A program made the position numbers and the translations under genes. A DNA stretch of 64,000 bases from Pseudoclavibacter sp. AY1F1 (GTDB lineage Bacteria; Actinomycetota; Actinomycetes; Actinomycetales; Microbacteriaceae): the NCBI RefSeq assembly GCF_002931075.1, contig NZ_PSTQ01000002.1:1-64000 (forward strand), given 5' to 3'. Shown in pieces: positions 8,777 to 17,672 of the stretch. Within the stretch, counting starts at the first letter, position 1; each line of letters opens with the position of its first letter. Under the pieces are notes generated by a model. The model was not told the origin of the DNA and did no database searches. It was given only the letters and a program-made list of their open reading frames with translations.

Positions 8777-10491
8777 CACGAGCAGCGAACCTGCGCAGCG
8801 CGCCACGGGCCGTCGGCGCTGCGATCGTGATCCTCGCCATGCTCGTGCTGGTCGGTTGCGCGCGCATCCCCACATCCGGACAGGTCCTCGCTGGTGAGTC
8901 CGAGCAGCAGGAGAGCGACCAGTCGTACAGCTTCTTCCCGGACGCGCCGCGAGCGGGGATGAGTCGAGAGGAGATCGTCGAGGGCTTCCTCGACGCGGGA
9001 ACGGGCACGCAGAACGACTACGAGGTCGCTCGTGAGTACCTGTCGGACTCGTTCAGGCAGGAGTGGGACCCGAACGCGCGCATTCTCATCACAGCGTCTG
9101 TGCCCGACGTCGTGGACGCGGGATCTGATCGCATCGAGGCCAGCTACAAGTCATCGGCGACGGTCGACGCCGACGGCCTCTACAGCGAGCTCGGGGGAGG
9201 AACGACCGAGCGTCTCGAGTTCTCGCTCGCCCAGGATGCGGAGGGGGAGTGGAGGATCACCGAAGCCCCACCGGGCATCGTGCTGCTTAGCCAGAATTTC
9301 CGCAGCCTCTTCAAGAGCTACACCCTCTACTTCTACAACGACACGCTTTCGCGACTCGTCCCTGACGTGCGCTGGTTCGATGCGCAGCAGACCGCGATGA
9401 CCAGAATCGCCAGAGCCCTGGTCAACGGGCCAGCACCGTGGCTCGCCGAGGGCAAGGTCGTCAGCGCGATCCCCTCGGGGGTATCGCTGCTCGGAGCTGT
9501 GACGGTCGAGGGTGACGTGGCCGACGTCGATTTCTCCTCAAGCCTCTCCTCGACCTCCCCGGACCAGTACTCACGGATGCTCCTGCAGCTCACGGAGAGC
9601 TTCGGCGACTTCGAATCGATCACGAGCGTCACGATGTCCATCACGGGCGTACCGATCGACCAGGAGCTCCCGCCCGACTCCGACGTTGTGGTCAACCGAC
9701 AGGTGACCAGCACACCGCTCGTTTACAAGGGCGGTGAGCTCGGTTTCCTGAGCGGCAGCAATGTGACGGCGTCAGACGAGACTGCTGCCCTGCAGGGCGC
9801 GATCGCCTCGCTCGGCCCGCAGCGGGGCGCGTACTCGGCCGACGGCGACGTCGCATCCTTCGTGACGCCGAACGGCGTCTTCACGACACCCATCAAGGAG
9901 CCAGCGCCACTGCTCGTCGACGCTCGGCCCGGTCCCCTGGCGATGAGCCTCGACAGCTGGGGCTACACGTGGACAGGCGGGACCGACGGCTCGGGCCTCC
10001 GCGCCACGGACGTCGAGGATCGTCAGCACAGCTGGCTCGTCCCGGACGAGCCTGTCGGCGCAACGGGGTACAGGGCCATCGCGGTTTCCCGCGACGGAGC
10101 CAGGCTCGCTGTGCTGGAGAACACGTCCGTCGGCGTGCGCATCGCCGTCATGGCGATCGAACGCGAGCTGGGTACCAACCGGCCCATAGCACTCGGCACT
10201 CCGCTCATCCTGGCTCCTGGGGGGATCTCGCCCATTGACCTGGCATGGGTCGATGAGACGTCTCTTGCGGTGCTCGCCACGGGCAGCGACGGGCCCTCCG
10301 AGATTCGCACGCAGACGGTCGGCGGGTCGGTCAGCGTCAACGGCGCGGTGAAGGACGGCCAGCAGATCACGGGCAGCAACACGCCAGCTGGGCTGCGGGT
10401 GCTCGACAAGGACCACAATATCTACGTGCCGAAGGGCAACAGGTGGCAGCAGTCAGAGGCCGTCGTCGACTTCATCCTGACCCAGGTGTGA
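8773..10491 (+). CDS. lpqB: LpqB lipoprotein, MtrAB accessory
   Basis: The 572-residue precursor has a lipoprotein signal peptide with lipobox LVGC and acylated Cys29, so the mature protein should be anchored to the outer face of the membrane. A GerMN-type domain lies at about residues 190-290 (QTAMTRIARALVNG, LLQLTESFG) and the C-terminal half is a LpqB beta-propeller-like domain. In mycobacteria LpqB interacts with the MtrB sensor region and modulates its signalling. GTG start in a 4-nt overlap with mtrB, so mtrA-mtrB-lpqB form one transcription unit. Confidence 0.95.
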   Translation: MTRAANLRSAPRAVGAAIVILAMLVLVGCARIPTSGQVLAGESEQQESDQSYSFFPDAPRAGMSREEIVEGFLDAGTGTQNDYEVAREYLSDSFRQEWDPNARILITASVPDVVDAGSDRIEASYKSSATVDADGLYSELGGGTTERLEFSLAQDAEGEWRITEAPPGIVLLSQNFRSLFKSYTLYFYNDTLSRLVPDVRWFDAQQTAMTRIARALVNGPAPWLAEGKVVSAIPSGVSLLGAVTVEGDVADVDFSSSLSSTSPDQYSRMLLQLTESFGDFESITSVTMSITGVPIDQELPPDSDVVVNRQVTSTPLVYKGGELGFLSGSNVTASDETAALQGAIASLGPQRGAYSADGDVASFVTPNGVFTTPIKEPAPLLVDARPGPLAMSLDSWGYTWTGGTDGSGLRATDVEDRQHSWLVPDEPVGATGYRAIAVSRDGARLAVLENTSVGVRIAVMAIERELGTNRPIALGTPLILAPGGISPIDLAWVDETSLAVLATGSDGPSEIRTQTVGGSVSVNGAVKDGQQITGSNTPAGLRVLDKDHNIYVPKGNRWQQSEAVVDFILTQV

Positions 10492-10568
10492 CGGGCACAG
10501 TTCTTGCTCTTCTCCACAGGCTGACCTGACACCCGTATCCCGGGTGCGAGCCGGGCCATTCTTGCTGG

Positions 10569-11369
10569 ATGCCACCACCGCGATGGATGTTGCCGCGCTC
10601 GACACTGACCGAGCACGTGCGTGGGCGACTTCGGAACCTGCGCGAGGCCGCGCTTGACGCGCTCGCGGTGGTGCTGCCGGTCACCTGCGCGTCGTGCGGC
10701 GACGTCGACCGGGCGCTGTGCCGAAGCTGCGCAGAGCACCTCGCCCGCATCGCCCTGGTGCGAGAGTGCGGGGTGCGTATCAGCTCCGCCGACGGCCGCC
10801 GGATTCTGGTCTTCGCCGCCTCGGACTACGTCGGGCCGACCAAGGCGCTCGTCGCCGCGCTCAAGGAACGTGGGCGAGCGGATGCGGCACGCCCGCTCGC
10901 CGTGCTCCTGCGGAAGGCAGTTGGCGCACTGGCCGAGGCCGAGACGGCGGCCGCCGACGCGTTCGACGGTAGCCAGGCTCCCGCCTGGGTCGCCGTGCTC
11001 GCCCCGTCTTCAGCGAAATCGCTTCGCAACCGTGGCTACTCGCACCTCGCGCTGCTCTGGGGACTCGCGATGCCGGGAGTGCGCAACGCGAGGGGCCTGC
11101 GGGTCATCCGACGAGTCGAGGACCAGGCGGGACTCACCGTAGCCGCGCGTGCAGAGAACCTCCACGACGCCTACCGCTCGGAGCCAGGACTCGAGGGCGT
11201 GCGGGTAGTTCTCGTGGACGACGTCGTCACGAGCGGTGCCACGCTCCGCGAGTCAGTCCGTGCGCTCGAAGCCGTCGGTGCCGTTGTCGTCGGCTGCGTT
11301 GTCATCGCCGAGGCCGTGCGCAGAAACCCGCAGAGTCGAGGGGTGGAACTCGACACGCGCGGAGAGTAG
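10569..11369 (+). CDS. comF: ComF family phosphoribosyltransferase-like protein
   Basis: This 266-residue protein has an N-terminal zinc-binding region (CASCG and CRSCAEH, about residues 40-60) and a C-terminal phosphoribosyltransferase fold with the PRPP-binding motif VRVVLVDDVVTSGATLRE at about 214-231. LRNRGYSHLALLW is another ComF hallmark. ComF is needed for DNA uptake in naturally competent bacteria, but actinobacterial homologues are conserved beside lpqB without proven competence, so the function here is uncertain. It follows lpqB after 77 nt that contain a small CACCCG/CGGGTG hairpin. No strong ribosome-binding site precedes the ATG; a CATTCT sequence 6 nt upstream might be a -10 element. 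Confidence 0.88.
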   Translation: MPPPRWMLPRSTLTEHVRGRLRNLREAALDALAVVLPVTCASCGDVDRALCRSCAEHLARIALVRECGVRISSADGRRILVFAASDYVGPTKALVAALKERGRADAARPLAVLLRKAVGALAEAETAAADAFDGSQAPAWVAVLAPSSAKSLRNRGYSHLALLWGLAMPGVRNARGLRVIRRVEDQAGLTVAARAENLHDAYRSEPGLEGVRVVLVDDVVTSGATLRESVRALEAVGAVVVGCVVIAEAVRRNPQSRGVELDTRGE

Positions 11370-11480
11370 GGCATGCCTGCGAAATCGCAGACAACGGGGA
11401 GTGAATTGGGGTCTACGATTGCCGCACAGCATCACGAGGCAGTGACACTTCGGCCTCGTGCAGAACGACAGGAGAGTGAC

Positions 11481-12149
11481 ATGGAAATCACGATCACCGG
11501 TCGCAACACCGAGATCCCGGACCGCTTCCGCGAATACGCCACAGAGAAGGCGCTCGCGAAGGTCTCGCTTCTCGATGGCAGGACGCAGGCGGCGGAAATC
11601 AAGCTGACCAAGCGCACGGATCGGGCAGGGAACCTGCTCGACAAGGGCAAAGTGGAAATCACGCTCTTCGGTCCGGGCCCGGTCATCCGCGCCGAGGCCG
11701 AGGCCGGTGACAAGTACGCAGCCTTCGACCTCGCGCTCGACAAGCTCGTCGAGCGTCTCCGTCGCAACAAGGACCGCAAGAAGATCCACCGCGGCCAGCA
11801 CACGCCCCTTCGCCTGCAGGAGGCTGCCGCAGACAACTTCGCGCAGGTCGACGTCGTTCCCGCTGACACCGACACCATCAGGCTCGTGGAGAACGGCGGA
11901 ACCGCCTCAGAGATCGCGGCAGAGGAAGAGGTCCTCGAGGAGCTGTACTCACCCGTCGTGATCCGCGAGAAGACGTTCGCGCCCAAGCGCCTCAGCAAGG
12001 ACGAAGCGGTCGACCACATGGAGCTCCTTGGGCACGACTTCTTCCTCTTCATCGAAAGCGAGTCGCTTCGCCCGAGTGTCGTGTACCGGCGCCGCGGCTG
12101 GGACTACGGCGTCATCGCGCTTGACGAGAATGAGGTTCCCGTTTCCTGA
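11481..12149 (+). CDS. hpf: Long-form ribosome hibernation promoting factor
   Basis: ATG at 11481 is selected because GGAG stands 8 nt upstream and the sequence MEITITGRNTEIPDRF is the canonical HPF N-terminus; the upstream extension of the frame has no family similarity. The 222-residue length is that of long HPF. The N-terminal S30AE domain (1-100) binds the 30S decoding region, and the C-terminal domain (about 160-220, with FAPKRLSKDEAVDHMELLGHDFFLF) dimerises to form 100S ribosomes in stationary phase. The position between comF and secA is the standard actinobacterial order. Confidence 0.95.
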   Translation: MEITITGRNTEIPDRFREYATEKALAKVSLLDGRTQAAEIKLTKRTDRAGNLLDKGKVEITLFGPGPVIRAEAEAGDKYAAFDLALDKLVERLRRNKDRKKIHRGQHTPLRLQEAAADNFAQVDVVPADTDTIRLVENGGTASEIAAEEEVLEELYSPVVIREKTFAPKRLSKDEAVDHMELLGHDFFLFIESESLRPSVVYRRRGWDYGVIALDENEVPVS

Positions 12150-12163
12150 CCTCCTGGTCACAT

Positions 12164-12206
12164 GCCTCGCCCCGGTCGATGCTTCCAGCATCGCTCGGGG
12201 CGAGGT
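12164..12206 (+). terminator. Strong hairpin between hpf and secA
   Basis: CCTCGCCCCG (12165-12174) pairs with CGGGGCGAGG (12196-12205), with an inner CGATGC/GCATCG stem. There is no T-tract, so it may terminate weakly or act as an mRNA 3' stabiliser. TAGAAT at 12210-12215, just downstream, is a candidate -10 element for secA and would give a leader of about 70 nt. Confidence 0.6.
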
Positions 12207-12290
12207 GCGTAGAATCAACCGATACGCACAGCAAGGGCTGTGCTTCGCCGCGCGCTCTCGCGCCATTGCGTTAACCAGTAGGAGCAGACC

Positions 12291-15239
12291 TTGGCCTCAG
12301 TTCTCGAGAAGATTCTCCGCATGGGCGAAGGGCGCACCCTTCGTAAGCTCGAGAGCGTCGCCAAGCAGGTCGGCCGCCTTGAAGAGGCGTTCAAGGAGTA
12401 CAGCGACGACGAGCTTCGCGACATCACGGCCTCGTTCCGCGAACGCCATGAGGCGGGAGAGTCGCTCGACGCGCTCCTGCCTGAAGCATTCGGTGCCGTT
12501 CGCGAGGCTGCCGGTCGAGTCCTCGGCCTCCGTCACTACGACGTGCAGCTCATGGGTGGCGCGGCGCTCCACCTCGGCAACATCGCCGAGATGAAGACCG
12601 GTGAGGGTAAGACCCTCGTTGCCACACTCCCTGCCTACCTCAATGCCATCGCGGGCAAGGGCGTGCACGTCGTCACGGTCAACGACTTCCTGGCCACCTA
12701 CCAGTCCGACCTCATGGGCCGCGTGTTCCGCGCCCTCGGCATGACCACCGGCTGCATCGTCTCCGGCCAGTCGCCCGCCGAGCGTCGTGAGCAGTACGCA
12801 GCGGACGTCACGTACGGCACGAACAACGAGTTCGGCTTCGACTATCTGCGCGACAACATGGCCTGGCGCTCCGAGGACATGGTGCAGCGCGAGCACTTCT
12901 TCGCGATCGTGGACGAGGTCGACTCCATCCTCATCGACGAGGCGCGCACGCCGCTCATCATCTCCGGCCCCGCGCAGGGCGACGCGAATCGCTGGTACTC
13001 CGAGTTCGCCTCGATCGTGCGCAAGCTCAAGGAAGGCCGCGACTACGAGGTCGACGAGAAGAAGCGCACGATCGGTGTCCTCGAGCCCGGCATCGACCGT
13101 GTTGAAGACGCCCTCGGCATCGACAACCTCTATGAGTCTGCGAACACTCCGCTCATCTCGTTCCTGAACAACGCCATCAAGGCGAAGGCGCTCTTCAAGC
13201 GCGACAAGGAATACGTCGTGCAGAACGGCGAAGTCAACATCGTCGACGAGCACACGGGCCGCATCCTCAAGGGCCGCCGCTACAACGAGGGCCTGCACCA
13301 GGCCATCGAAGCGAAGGAGGGGGTGCAGATCAAGGCAGAGAACCAGACGATGGCCACGGTCACCCTCCAGAACTACTTCCTCATGTACGACAAGCTCGCC
13401 GGCATGACGGGTACGGCTGAGACCGAAGCGGCCGAGTTCATGAGCACCTACAAGCTCGGCGTCGTGCCGATCCGCACGAATCGCCCGATGCAGCGCAAGG
13501 ACAACCCCGACCTCGTCTACAAGAACGAGAAGGTGAAGTTCGATCAGGTCGTCGAGGACATCGTCGAGCGGCACGAGACCGGACAGCCTGTGCTCGTCGG
13601 CACGACAAGCGTCGAGAAGAGCGAGTACCTCTCCAAGCTGCTCGCGAAGCGTGGCATCAAGCACGAAGTGCTCAACGCGAAGAACCACGCGCGAGAAGCC
13701 GCCATCGTCGCCCAGGCCGGGCGGAAGAGCGCCGTCACGGTCGCCACCAACATGGCCGGCCGTGGTACCGACATCATGCTCGGCGGCAATGCCGAGTTCC
13801 TCGCCGTCGCGGAGATGACCGCCCTCGGACTTGACCCGCAGGATAACGCCGACGAGTACGACGAGAAGTGGCTCGAGGTCTTCGGGTCGATGAAGGAGCA
13901 GGTCAAGAGCGAAGCTGACGACGTGGCGGAGGCTGGCGGCCTGTACGTGCTCGGAACTGAGCGCCACGAGTCGCGTCGAATCGACAATCAGCTGCGAGGC
14001 CGTTCCGGACGACAGGGCGACCCCGGTGAGAGCCGCTTCTACCTGTCGATGACGGACGACCTCATGCGGCTCTTCAACACGGGCGCCACCCGGGCGATCA
14101 TGGCCGGCGACGGCACACCGGACGACCTTGCGCTCGAGTCCCGCATCGTCTCGCGCGCCATCCGTTCTGCCCAGTCGCAGGTGGAGTCTCGCAACGCCGA
14201 GATCCGCAAGAACGTGCTCAAGTACGACAACGTGCTCAACGAGCAGCGCACGGCGATCTACAGCGACCGCCGTCGCATCCTCGAGGGCGACGACATCGCC
14301 GACAAGGTGCAGAACTTCCTGACCGACGCGATCGACGACATCATCCAGGAGCACACGGGCGACGGAACCGGTGATGACTGGGAGTTCGACGCCTTGTGGA
14401 CCGACCTCAAGCAGCTTTACCCGGTGGGTATCACCGAAGAGGAGCTCTTCGAGGAAGCCGGTGGGCGCAGCAAGCTCACGCGAAAGCTGCTCGAAGAGGA
14501 GATCCTCTCGGATGCTCGGCACGCCTACGAGCGCCGCGAGGAGTCCATCGGCGAGGACGCCACCCGCGAGCTCGAGCGTCGTGTCGTGCTGAGCGTGATC
14601 GACCGCAAGTGGCGTGACCACCTCTACGAGATGGACAACCTCAAGGATGGCATCGGCCTCCGCGCCATGGCGCAGAGAGACCCGCTCGTGGAATACACGC
14701 GCGAGGGGTTCGCGATGTTCCAGCAGATGCTTGGCAGCATCCGCGAAGAGTCCGTCGGCTTCCTGTACAACCTCGAGGTCACCGTCAAGAAAGATGAGAC
14801 TCCGTCGGCGAGCGACACTCCCGACGTGCAGATCGTCGCAAAGGGGCTCGATGACAAGGAGCAGACCGCTCTGAGCTACTCCGCCGCCACCGACCAGGGC
14901 GAGGTCGAGGTGCGCAACGAGCGCGGCCAGCTCAACCAGCGGGCGACGGCCGAAGCCAAGCGCCGGGAGCGCGATCTCGGCACCTCGTCCGCACTCGACC
15001 AGGCGCGTGACGAGGCCGGCGAGGAGCCCGCCGCTCCTGCCGCGAGCCCCCGGCAGGCAACGCGCCCTCGTCAGCCGGTCTCGCGGTCTGGCAACCCAGC
15101 GAAGCGTCAGGCAGCTGAGCAGTCCGAGCCGTCTGCGAGCAACGCTCCAGCAGCGGGGAGTTCCTTCGGCAAGGGTGGGACGTCCAAGCCGGGCGACCAG
15201 CCAGCTGGCAACCGGGCTCAGCGCCGCCGCAAGAAGTAG
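12291..15239 (+). CDS. secA: Preprotein translocase ATPase SecA
   Basis: The 982-residue SecA drives export of unfolded proteins through SecYEG. It contains the DEAD motor (Walker A TGEGKT at 103-108, DEVD at 208-211), the preprotein crosslinking domain, the second nucleotide-binding fold ([11 protein letters not shown], then [13 protein letters not shown]) and the helical scaffold. The C-terminus, about 100 residues, is a poorly structured Ala/Pro/Gln/Arg region ending in AQRRRKK and lacks the cysteine-rich zinc motif of many SecAs. Translation starts at TTG (12291), supported by AGGAGC 6 nt upstream and by the conserved N-terminus. A long antisense frame is an artefact. Confidence 0.97.
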   Translation: MASVLEKILRMGEGRTLRKLESVAKQVGRLEEAFKEYSDDELRDITASFRERHEAGESLDALLPEAFGAVREAAGRVLGLRHYDVQLMGGAALHLGNIAEMKTGEGKTLVATLPAYLNAIAGKGVHVVTVNDFLATYQSDLMGRVFRALGMTTGCIVSGQSPAERREQYAADVTYGTNNEFGFDYLRDNMAWRSEDMVQREHFFAIVDEVDSILIDEARTPLIISGPAQGDANRWYSEFASIVRKLKEGRDYEVDEKKRTIGVLEPGIDRVEDALGIDNLYESANTPLISFLNNAIKAKALFKRDKEYVVQNGEVNIVDEHTGRILKGRRYNEGLHQAIEAKEGVQIKAENQTMATVTLQNYFLMYDKLAGMTGTAETEAAEFMSTYKLGVVPIRTNRPMQRKDNPDLVYKNEKVKFDQVVEDIVERHETGQPVLVGTTSVEKSEYLSKLLAKRGIKHEVLNAKNHAREAAIVAQAGRKSAVTVATNMAGRGTDIMLGGNAEFLAVAEMTALGLDPQDNADEYDEKWLEVFGSMKEQVKSEADDVAEAGGLYVLGTERHESRRIDNQLRGRSGRQGDPGESRFYLSMTDDLMRLFNTGATRAIMAGDGTPDDLALESRIVSRAIRSAQSQVESRNAEIRKNVLKYDNVLNEQRTAIYSDRRRILEGDDIADKVQNFLTDAIDDIIQEHTGDGTGDDWEFDALWTDLKQLYPVGITEEELFEEAGGRSKLTRKLLEEEILSDARHAYERREESIGEDATRELERRVVLSVIDRKWRDHLYEMDNLKDGIGLRAMAQRDPLVEYTREGFAMFQQMLGSIREESVGFLYNLEVTVKKDETPSASDTPDVQIVAKGLDDKEQTALSYSAATDQGEVEVRNERGQLNQRATAEAKRRERDLGTSSALDQARDEAGEEPAAPAASPRQATRPRQPVSRSGNPAKRQAAEQSEPSASNAPAAGSSFGKGGTSKPGDQPAGNRAQRRRKK

Positions 15240-15284
15240 CGGCCGGCCTCAGCCGGCAAGCCGTCGACGCCGAATGTCGTGATC

Positions 15285-15319
15285 GCAGCGGGCGCACCAC
15301 CACGTGGTGCGCCCGCTGC
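15285..15319. terminator. Bidirectional hairpin between secA and the Rv3235-like gene
   Basis: A perfect 16-bp inverted repeat (GCAGCGGGCGCACCAC and its complement) with a 3-nt loop lies between two converging genes. It has no T-tract on either side. It probably stops or stabilises both transcripts. Confidence 0.7.
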
Positions 15320-15341
15320 GTCGTGAGCTGGACGATGTTGA

Positions 15342-15809
15342 TCAGAGGACGTGGATGGCTGACGCTCGCCAACGACGGTCGAGGCCCTCGAGGCGCACGG
15401 TGACGGCTCTGACCCTCGCGCCGAAGTCGAGGACAACCACTGCATCGACGATGTTCTCGCTTGTGTCCTGCACGCGAAGGGTGAGTTCCACGAAATTCGG
15501 GCGTCGTGTCGGTCGCCGCCGCGCTTGTCGCGCGCGTGCCGCGTGCTGGGTGCGAATGAGCAGGTGGCGGAAGACGTCGTCGGTCACCCACCTCGAGAGC
15601 TGCTCGATGTCCCGGACCCCGGCGATAACCTCCACGACGCTGCGGGCGAGGTTCGAAATAAGCGGCTTCGGGTCGGGCAGGTCGCTCGCGGCCGTCCGTT
15701 CACGAACGAAGAGCGGGTCCGCATCGATGAGTTCGCCGGCGCTCGAATGAGCCGATGATTGAGTTGCATCGACGGCGCGTAGCGCCCTGATGCTGCGCAC
15801 TGGCAACAT
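15342..15809 (-). CDS. Rv3235-family protein
   Basis: The 155-residue protein resembles the small actinobacterial Rv3235 family, whose genes lie close to secA. The recognisable part is the C-terminal 110 residues: an amphipathic helix (NLARSVVEVIAGVRDIEQL), RWVTDDVFRHLLIR, an Arg-rich loop, and strands ending in VEGLDRRWRASAIHVL-like sequence (LEGLDRRWRASAIHVL). The N-terminal 40 residues are variable. ATG at 15809 follows a G-rich run that can serve as a ribosome-binding site. No biochemical function is known; family placement comes from pattern and context. Confidence 0.72.
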   Translation of the reverse strand: MLPVRSIRALRAVDATQSSAHSSAGELIDADPLFVRERTAASDLPDPKPLISNLARSVVEVIAGVRDIEQLSRWVTDDVFRHLLIRTQHAARARQARRRPTRRPNFVELTLRVQDTSENIVDAVVVLDFGARVRAVTVRLEGLDRRWRASAIHVL

Positions 15810-15936
15810 GCGGCCCCCCGAATGATCTCAGGCGATTCCCCCCGAACCGTCTGGCGACATGAAACCACGCAGGAACCTCCGCTCGCCAGGTTCGAACTCC
15901 CCTGTGGATAACTCCGCCCTCCGAAAACGAGGCCCA

Positions 15937-15948
15937 TACGCTGGCGAG
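15937..15948 (+). promoter_or_regulatory. Candidate -10 element for a leaderless transcript
   Basis: TACGCT (15937-15942) fits TANNNT and ends 6 nt before GTG at 15949, where no ribosome-binding site is visible. This decides the start of the following gene in favour of the GTG. Confidence 0.4.
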
Positions 15949-16545
15949 GTGCGGTGGGACGACCTTTTCGACGACCTCGCGAGCGAGTTGCAGGGTGGGC
16001 TCGACGCCGAGGCGGCACGACGCGCCGTCGAGGACGAGCGGCTCCGAGTCGGCAGGTTGACCGTGCGAGAGCGACTCATCGCTCTCGCGGAGAGCGGGGA
16101 TCGTCCCGTATCGCTGCTGATGTCAGACGGTTCCATCGTGGCGGTGAGGCCGAAGTCCTTCGGCAGCGACTGGCTCTCAGCTGAACTGCTCGCAGAATCG
16201 GGTCGAGCCCGTGTCTGCATCGTCCCGACCGCCGGTATCGCGTCCCTCGTCCTCGACGAGGAGCAACTCGTCGCGAGCCTGCGTGAGCCGCGGGGGAGCC
16301 ACCCGGGTGACCTCTCGGGCCGTCTCGGCCTGCCGTTCGCGCTCCGTGACCTCGGACGCCGCCGTCAGCAATGCGAGTTTGTCGTGACGACCGGGACGAT
16401 CGTCGGCACGATCGACCGGGTTGCACGTGATCACCTGGACGTAGCCGTCCATGAGCGCGGTGTGGCTCGGCGGGCCAAAGACGTCGTCGCCTACCGGATC
16501 ATTCCGCTTGACGACCTCCGCCTTGTGATCCTCGCTGGCGACTAG
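15949..16545 (+). CDS. Conserved actinobacterial hypothetical protein
   Basis: A 198-residue protein if GTG at 15949 is used; an ATG at 15859 would add 30 residues of low-complexity basic sequence. The start V-R-W-D-D-L-F-D-D-L-A-S-E-L looks like a natural N-terminus. Residues 20-50 form an acidic/basic helix (AARRAVEDERLRVGRLTVRERL), and the remainder is predicted beta-rich (RPVSLLMSDGSIVAVRP, then LDVAVHERG). No catalytic motif or membrane segment is seen. I do not recognise a named family. Its position between secA and pdtaS is shared by genes of unknown function in related genomes, which is an inference from memory and not checked. Confidence 0.65.
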   Translation: MRWDDLFDDLASELQGGLDAEAARRAVEDERLRVGRLTVRERLIALAESGDRPVSLLMSDGSIVAVRPKSFGSDWLSAELLAESGRARVCIVPTAGIASLVLDEEQLVASLREPRGSHPGDLSGRLGLPFALRDLGRRRQQCEFVVTTGTIVGTIDRVARDHLDVAVHERGVARRAKDVVAYRIIPLDDLRLVILAGD

Positions 16546-16571
16546 GGAGACACGACCTATGTCGTATCTCC
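16546..16571. terminator. Hairpin between converging genes
   Basis: GGAGACACGAC pairs with GTCGTATCTCC (one mismatch) around a CTAT loop, between the stop of the upstream hypothetical gene and the convergent HTH gene. Directly after it, GAGCAGCGGT occurs three times in 45 bp (16576-16621), the last copy inside the 3' end of the HTH gene. Confidence 0.55.
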
Positions 16572-16605
16572 ATAGAGCAGCGGTGGGACCGGAGCAGCGG
16601 TCGGA

Positions 16606-16917
16606 CTAGAGCAGCGGTCGGAGGCGCGGGACGATGTCGTCCTGGTCTGATTCCGAAGTCAGGAAGTCTCCCGAGTCGGCGAACTCACTCTGACGGAGCG
16701 CGGCGACACGGCGCTGGTATTCGTACTGATCGTCGATGTACTGCTCGAGCATGGTGCGCTCGACTCGCCACTCACCGACTCCACCGATGCGAATGGCAGG
16801 CAGCTCCCCGCTCTGGACGAGTCCCGTTGCGATGTCCATCGTGACGTTGAGGATCTCGCAGACCTCGGAGAGGGTCAGGAAACGGCCGATTGACTGGGGG
16901 TCAACGGATGCGTTCAT
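16606..16917 (-). CDS. Helix-turn-helix (excisionase-type/MerR-like) DNA-binding protein
   Basis: The 103-residue protein begins MNASVDPQSIGRFLTLSEV and carries an excisionase-type winged helix-turn-helix: LTLSEVCEILNVT, then SGELPAIRIGGVGEWRV, then MLEQYIDDQY. The C-terminus is acidic (SESDQDDIVP). Such proteins in actinobacteria include BldC-like developmental regulators as well as phage excisionases; with no integrase or attachment site nearby a chromosomal regulatory role is more likely. The start at 16917 is supported by GATAAT 7 nt upstream, without a ribosome-binding site. Confidence 0.82.
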   Translation of the reverse strand: MNASVDPQSIGRFLTLSEVCEILNVTMDIATGLVQSGELPAIRIGGVGEWRVERTMLEQYIDDQYEYQRRVAALRQSEFADSGDFLTSESDQDDIVPRLRPLL

Positions 16918-16930
16918 GCCGTCGATTATC
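16918..16930 (-). promoter_or_regulatory. -10 element for leaderless HTH-gene mRNA
   Basis: On the minus strand GATAAT (16925-16930) is followed by 7 nt and then the ATG at 16917. Transcription would start at or next to the A of the start codon. Confidence 0.55.
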
Positions 16931-17044
16931 GCGCGCGGATCGCGGAAGGGCACGTGCTGTGGATAACTTCTGCGCCTTCTCTCACGTTGCGCCACCATTG
17001 CAGGGTCGCCGCGCTTCTGGCGACCGACGATGGGGGAGTGTTGC

Positions 17045-17671
17045 ATGAGCACGATTAAGGGGAGAAAGCCGAGACCGTGGGTGGACCCGAGGCTCTTTCT
17101 CGGTGCTCTCCTCGTGGCCGCATCGGTGCTCGGCGTCGTCGGAGTCCTCGTCACGGGCAACCGCATGGAAATCGCCTATGCGGCTTCCTCGACGCTCGCC
17201 CCGGGGCAGCTGGTCACCGTCGACGATCTCGTTGCGGTCGAGGTCGCCCTCGGCACGAGCAGAGAGGCCTACCTGGGGGCAGAGACGGCTCCGACTGGCG
17301 ACTTCATCGTGACGCAGACGGTGCAGGCCGGTGAGCTCGTGCCGCGCTCGGCCATCGGCAACGCGGATTCGAGTCGTTCCTCCGTGATCGTCGAGGTGTC
17401 GGGCGGTCTCCCGACGGAGCTCGGGTCCGGTAGCGCCGTCGAGCTCTGGTCAAGCCAGGAGACGGCGCCGGGAACGTACGGTGCGCCGGTCCTCACCTCG
17501 GCAAACGCCGTCGTCGCGAAGATCCTGCCACGGGAAGGATCTCTCTCCTCGAGCCAGGCAGATCGCGTGGAGCTGCTCCTGCCGAAGTCCGAGATCCCGG
17601 CTCTGCTCGCCGTGATCAACAATGATTCGCGTCTCGCGCTCATCCCCGTCTACCTCGAGAAGGGGCAATAG
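17045..17671 (+). CDS. SAF-domain membrane protein (CpaB/RcpC-like)
   Basis: ATG at 17045 has GGGGGAG 6 nt upstream. The 208-residue protein has a basic N-terminus, a membrane anchor at about residues 20-40, and an extracytoplasmic SAF domain (STLAPGQLVTVDDLVAVEV, then GELVPRSAIG). The C-terminal part resembles the outer portion of Flp-pilus assembly protein CpaB (VELWSSQ, DRVELLLPKSEIPALLAVIN). SAF domains bind carbohydrate and occur in CpaB/RcpC and in flagellar FlgA. No TadA, TadB, TadC or pilin gene is present in this window, so a pilus role cannot be claimed. Two bases separate it from the following ATPase gene. Confidence 0.78.
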   Translation: MSTIKGRKPRPWVDPRLFLGALLVAASVLGVVGVLVTGNRMEIAYAASSTLAPGQLVTVDDLVAVEVALGTSREAYLGAETAPTGDFIVTQTVQAGELVPRSAIGNADSSRSSVIVEVSGGLPTELGSGSAVELWSSQETAPGTYGAPVLTSANAVVAKILPREGSLSSSQADRVELLLPKSEIPALLAVINNDSRLALIPVYLEKGQ

Positions 17672-17672
17672 C

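Noticed and set aside
12297-14621. Antisense open frame of 774 codons opposite secA
   Set aside because: Its sequence is rich in Val, Leu, Arg, Asp and His as expected from the complement of GC-rich codons, and secA is certain.
16606-16917. Excisionase as a sign of an integrated element
   Set aside because: No integrase, attachment repeat or other phage gene near; the protein fits chromosomal BldC-like regulators as well.
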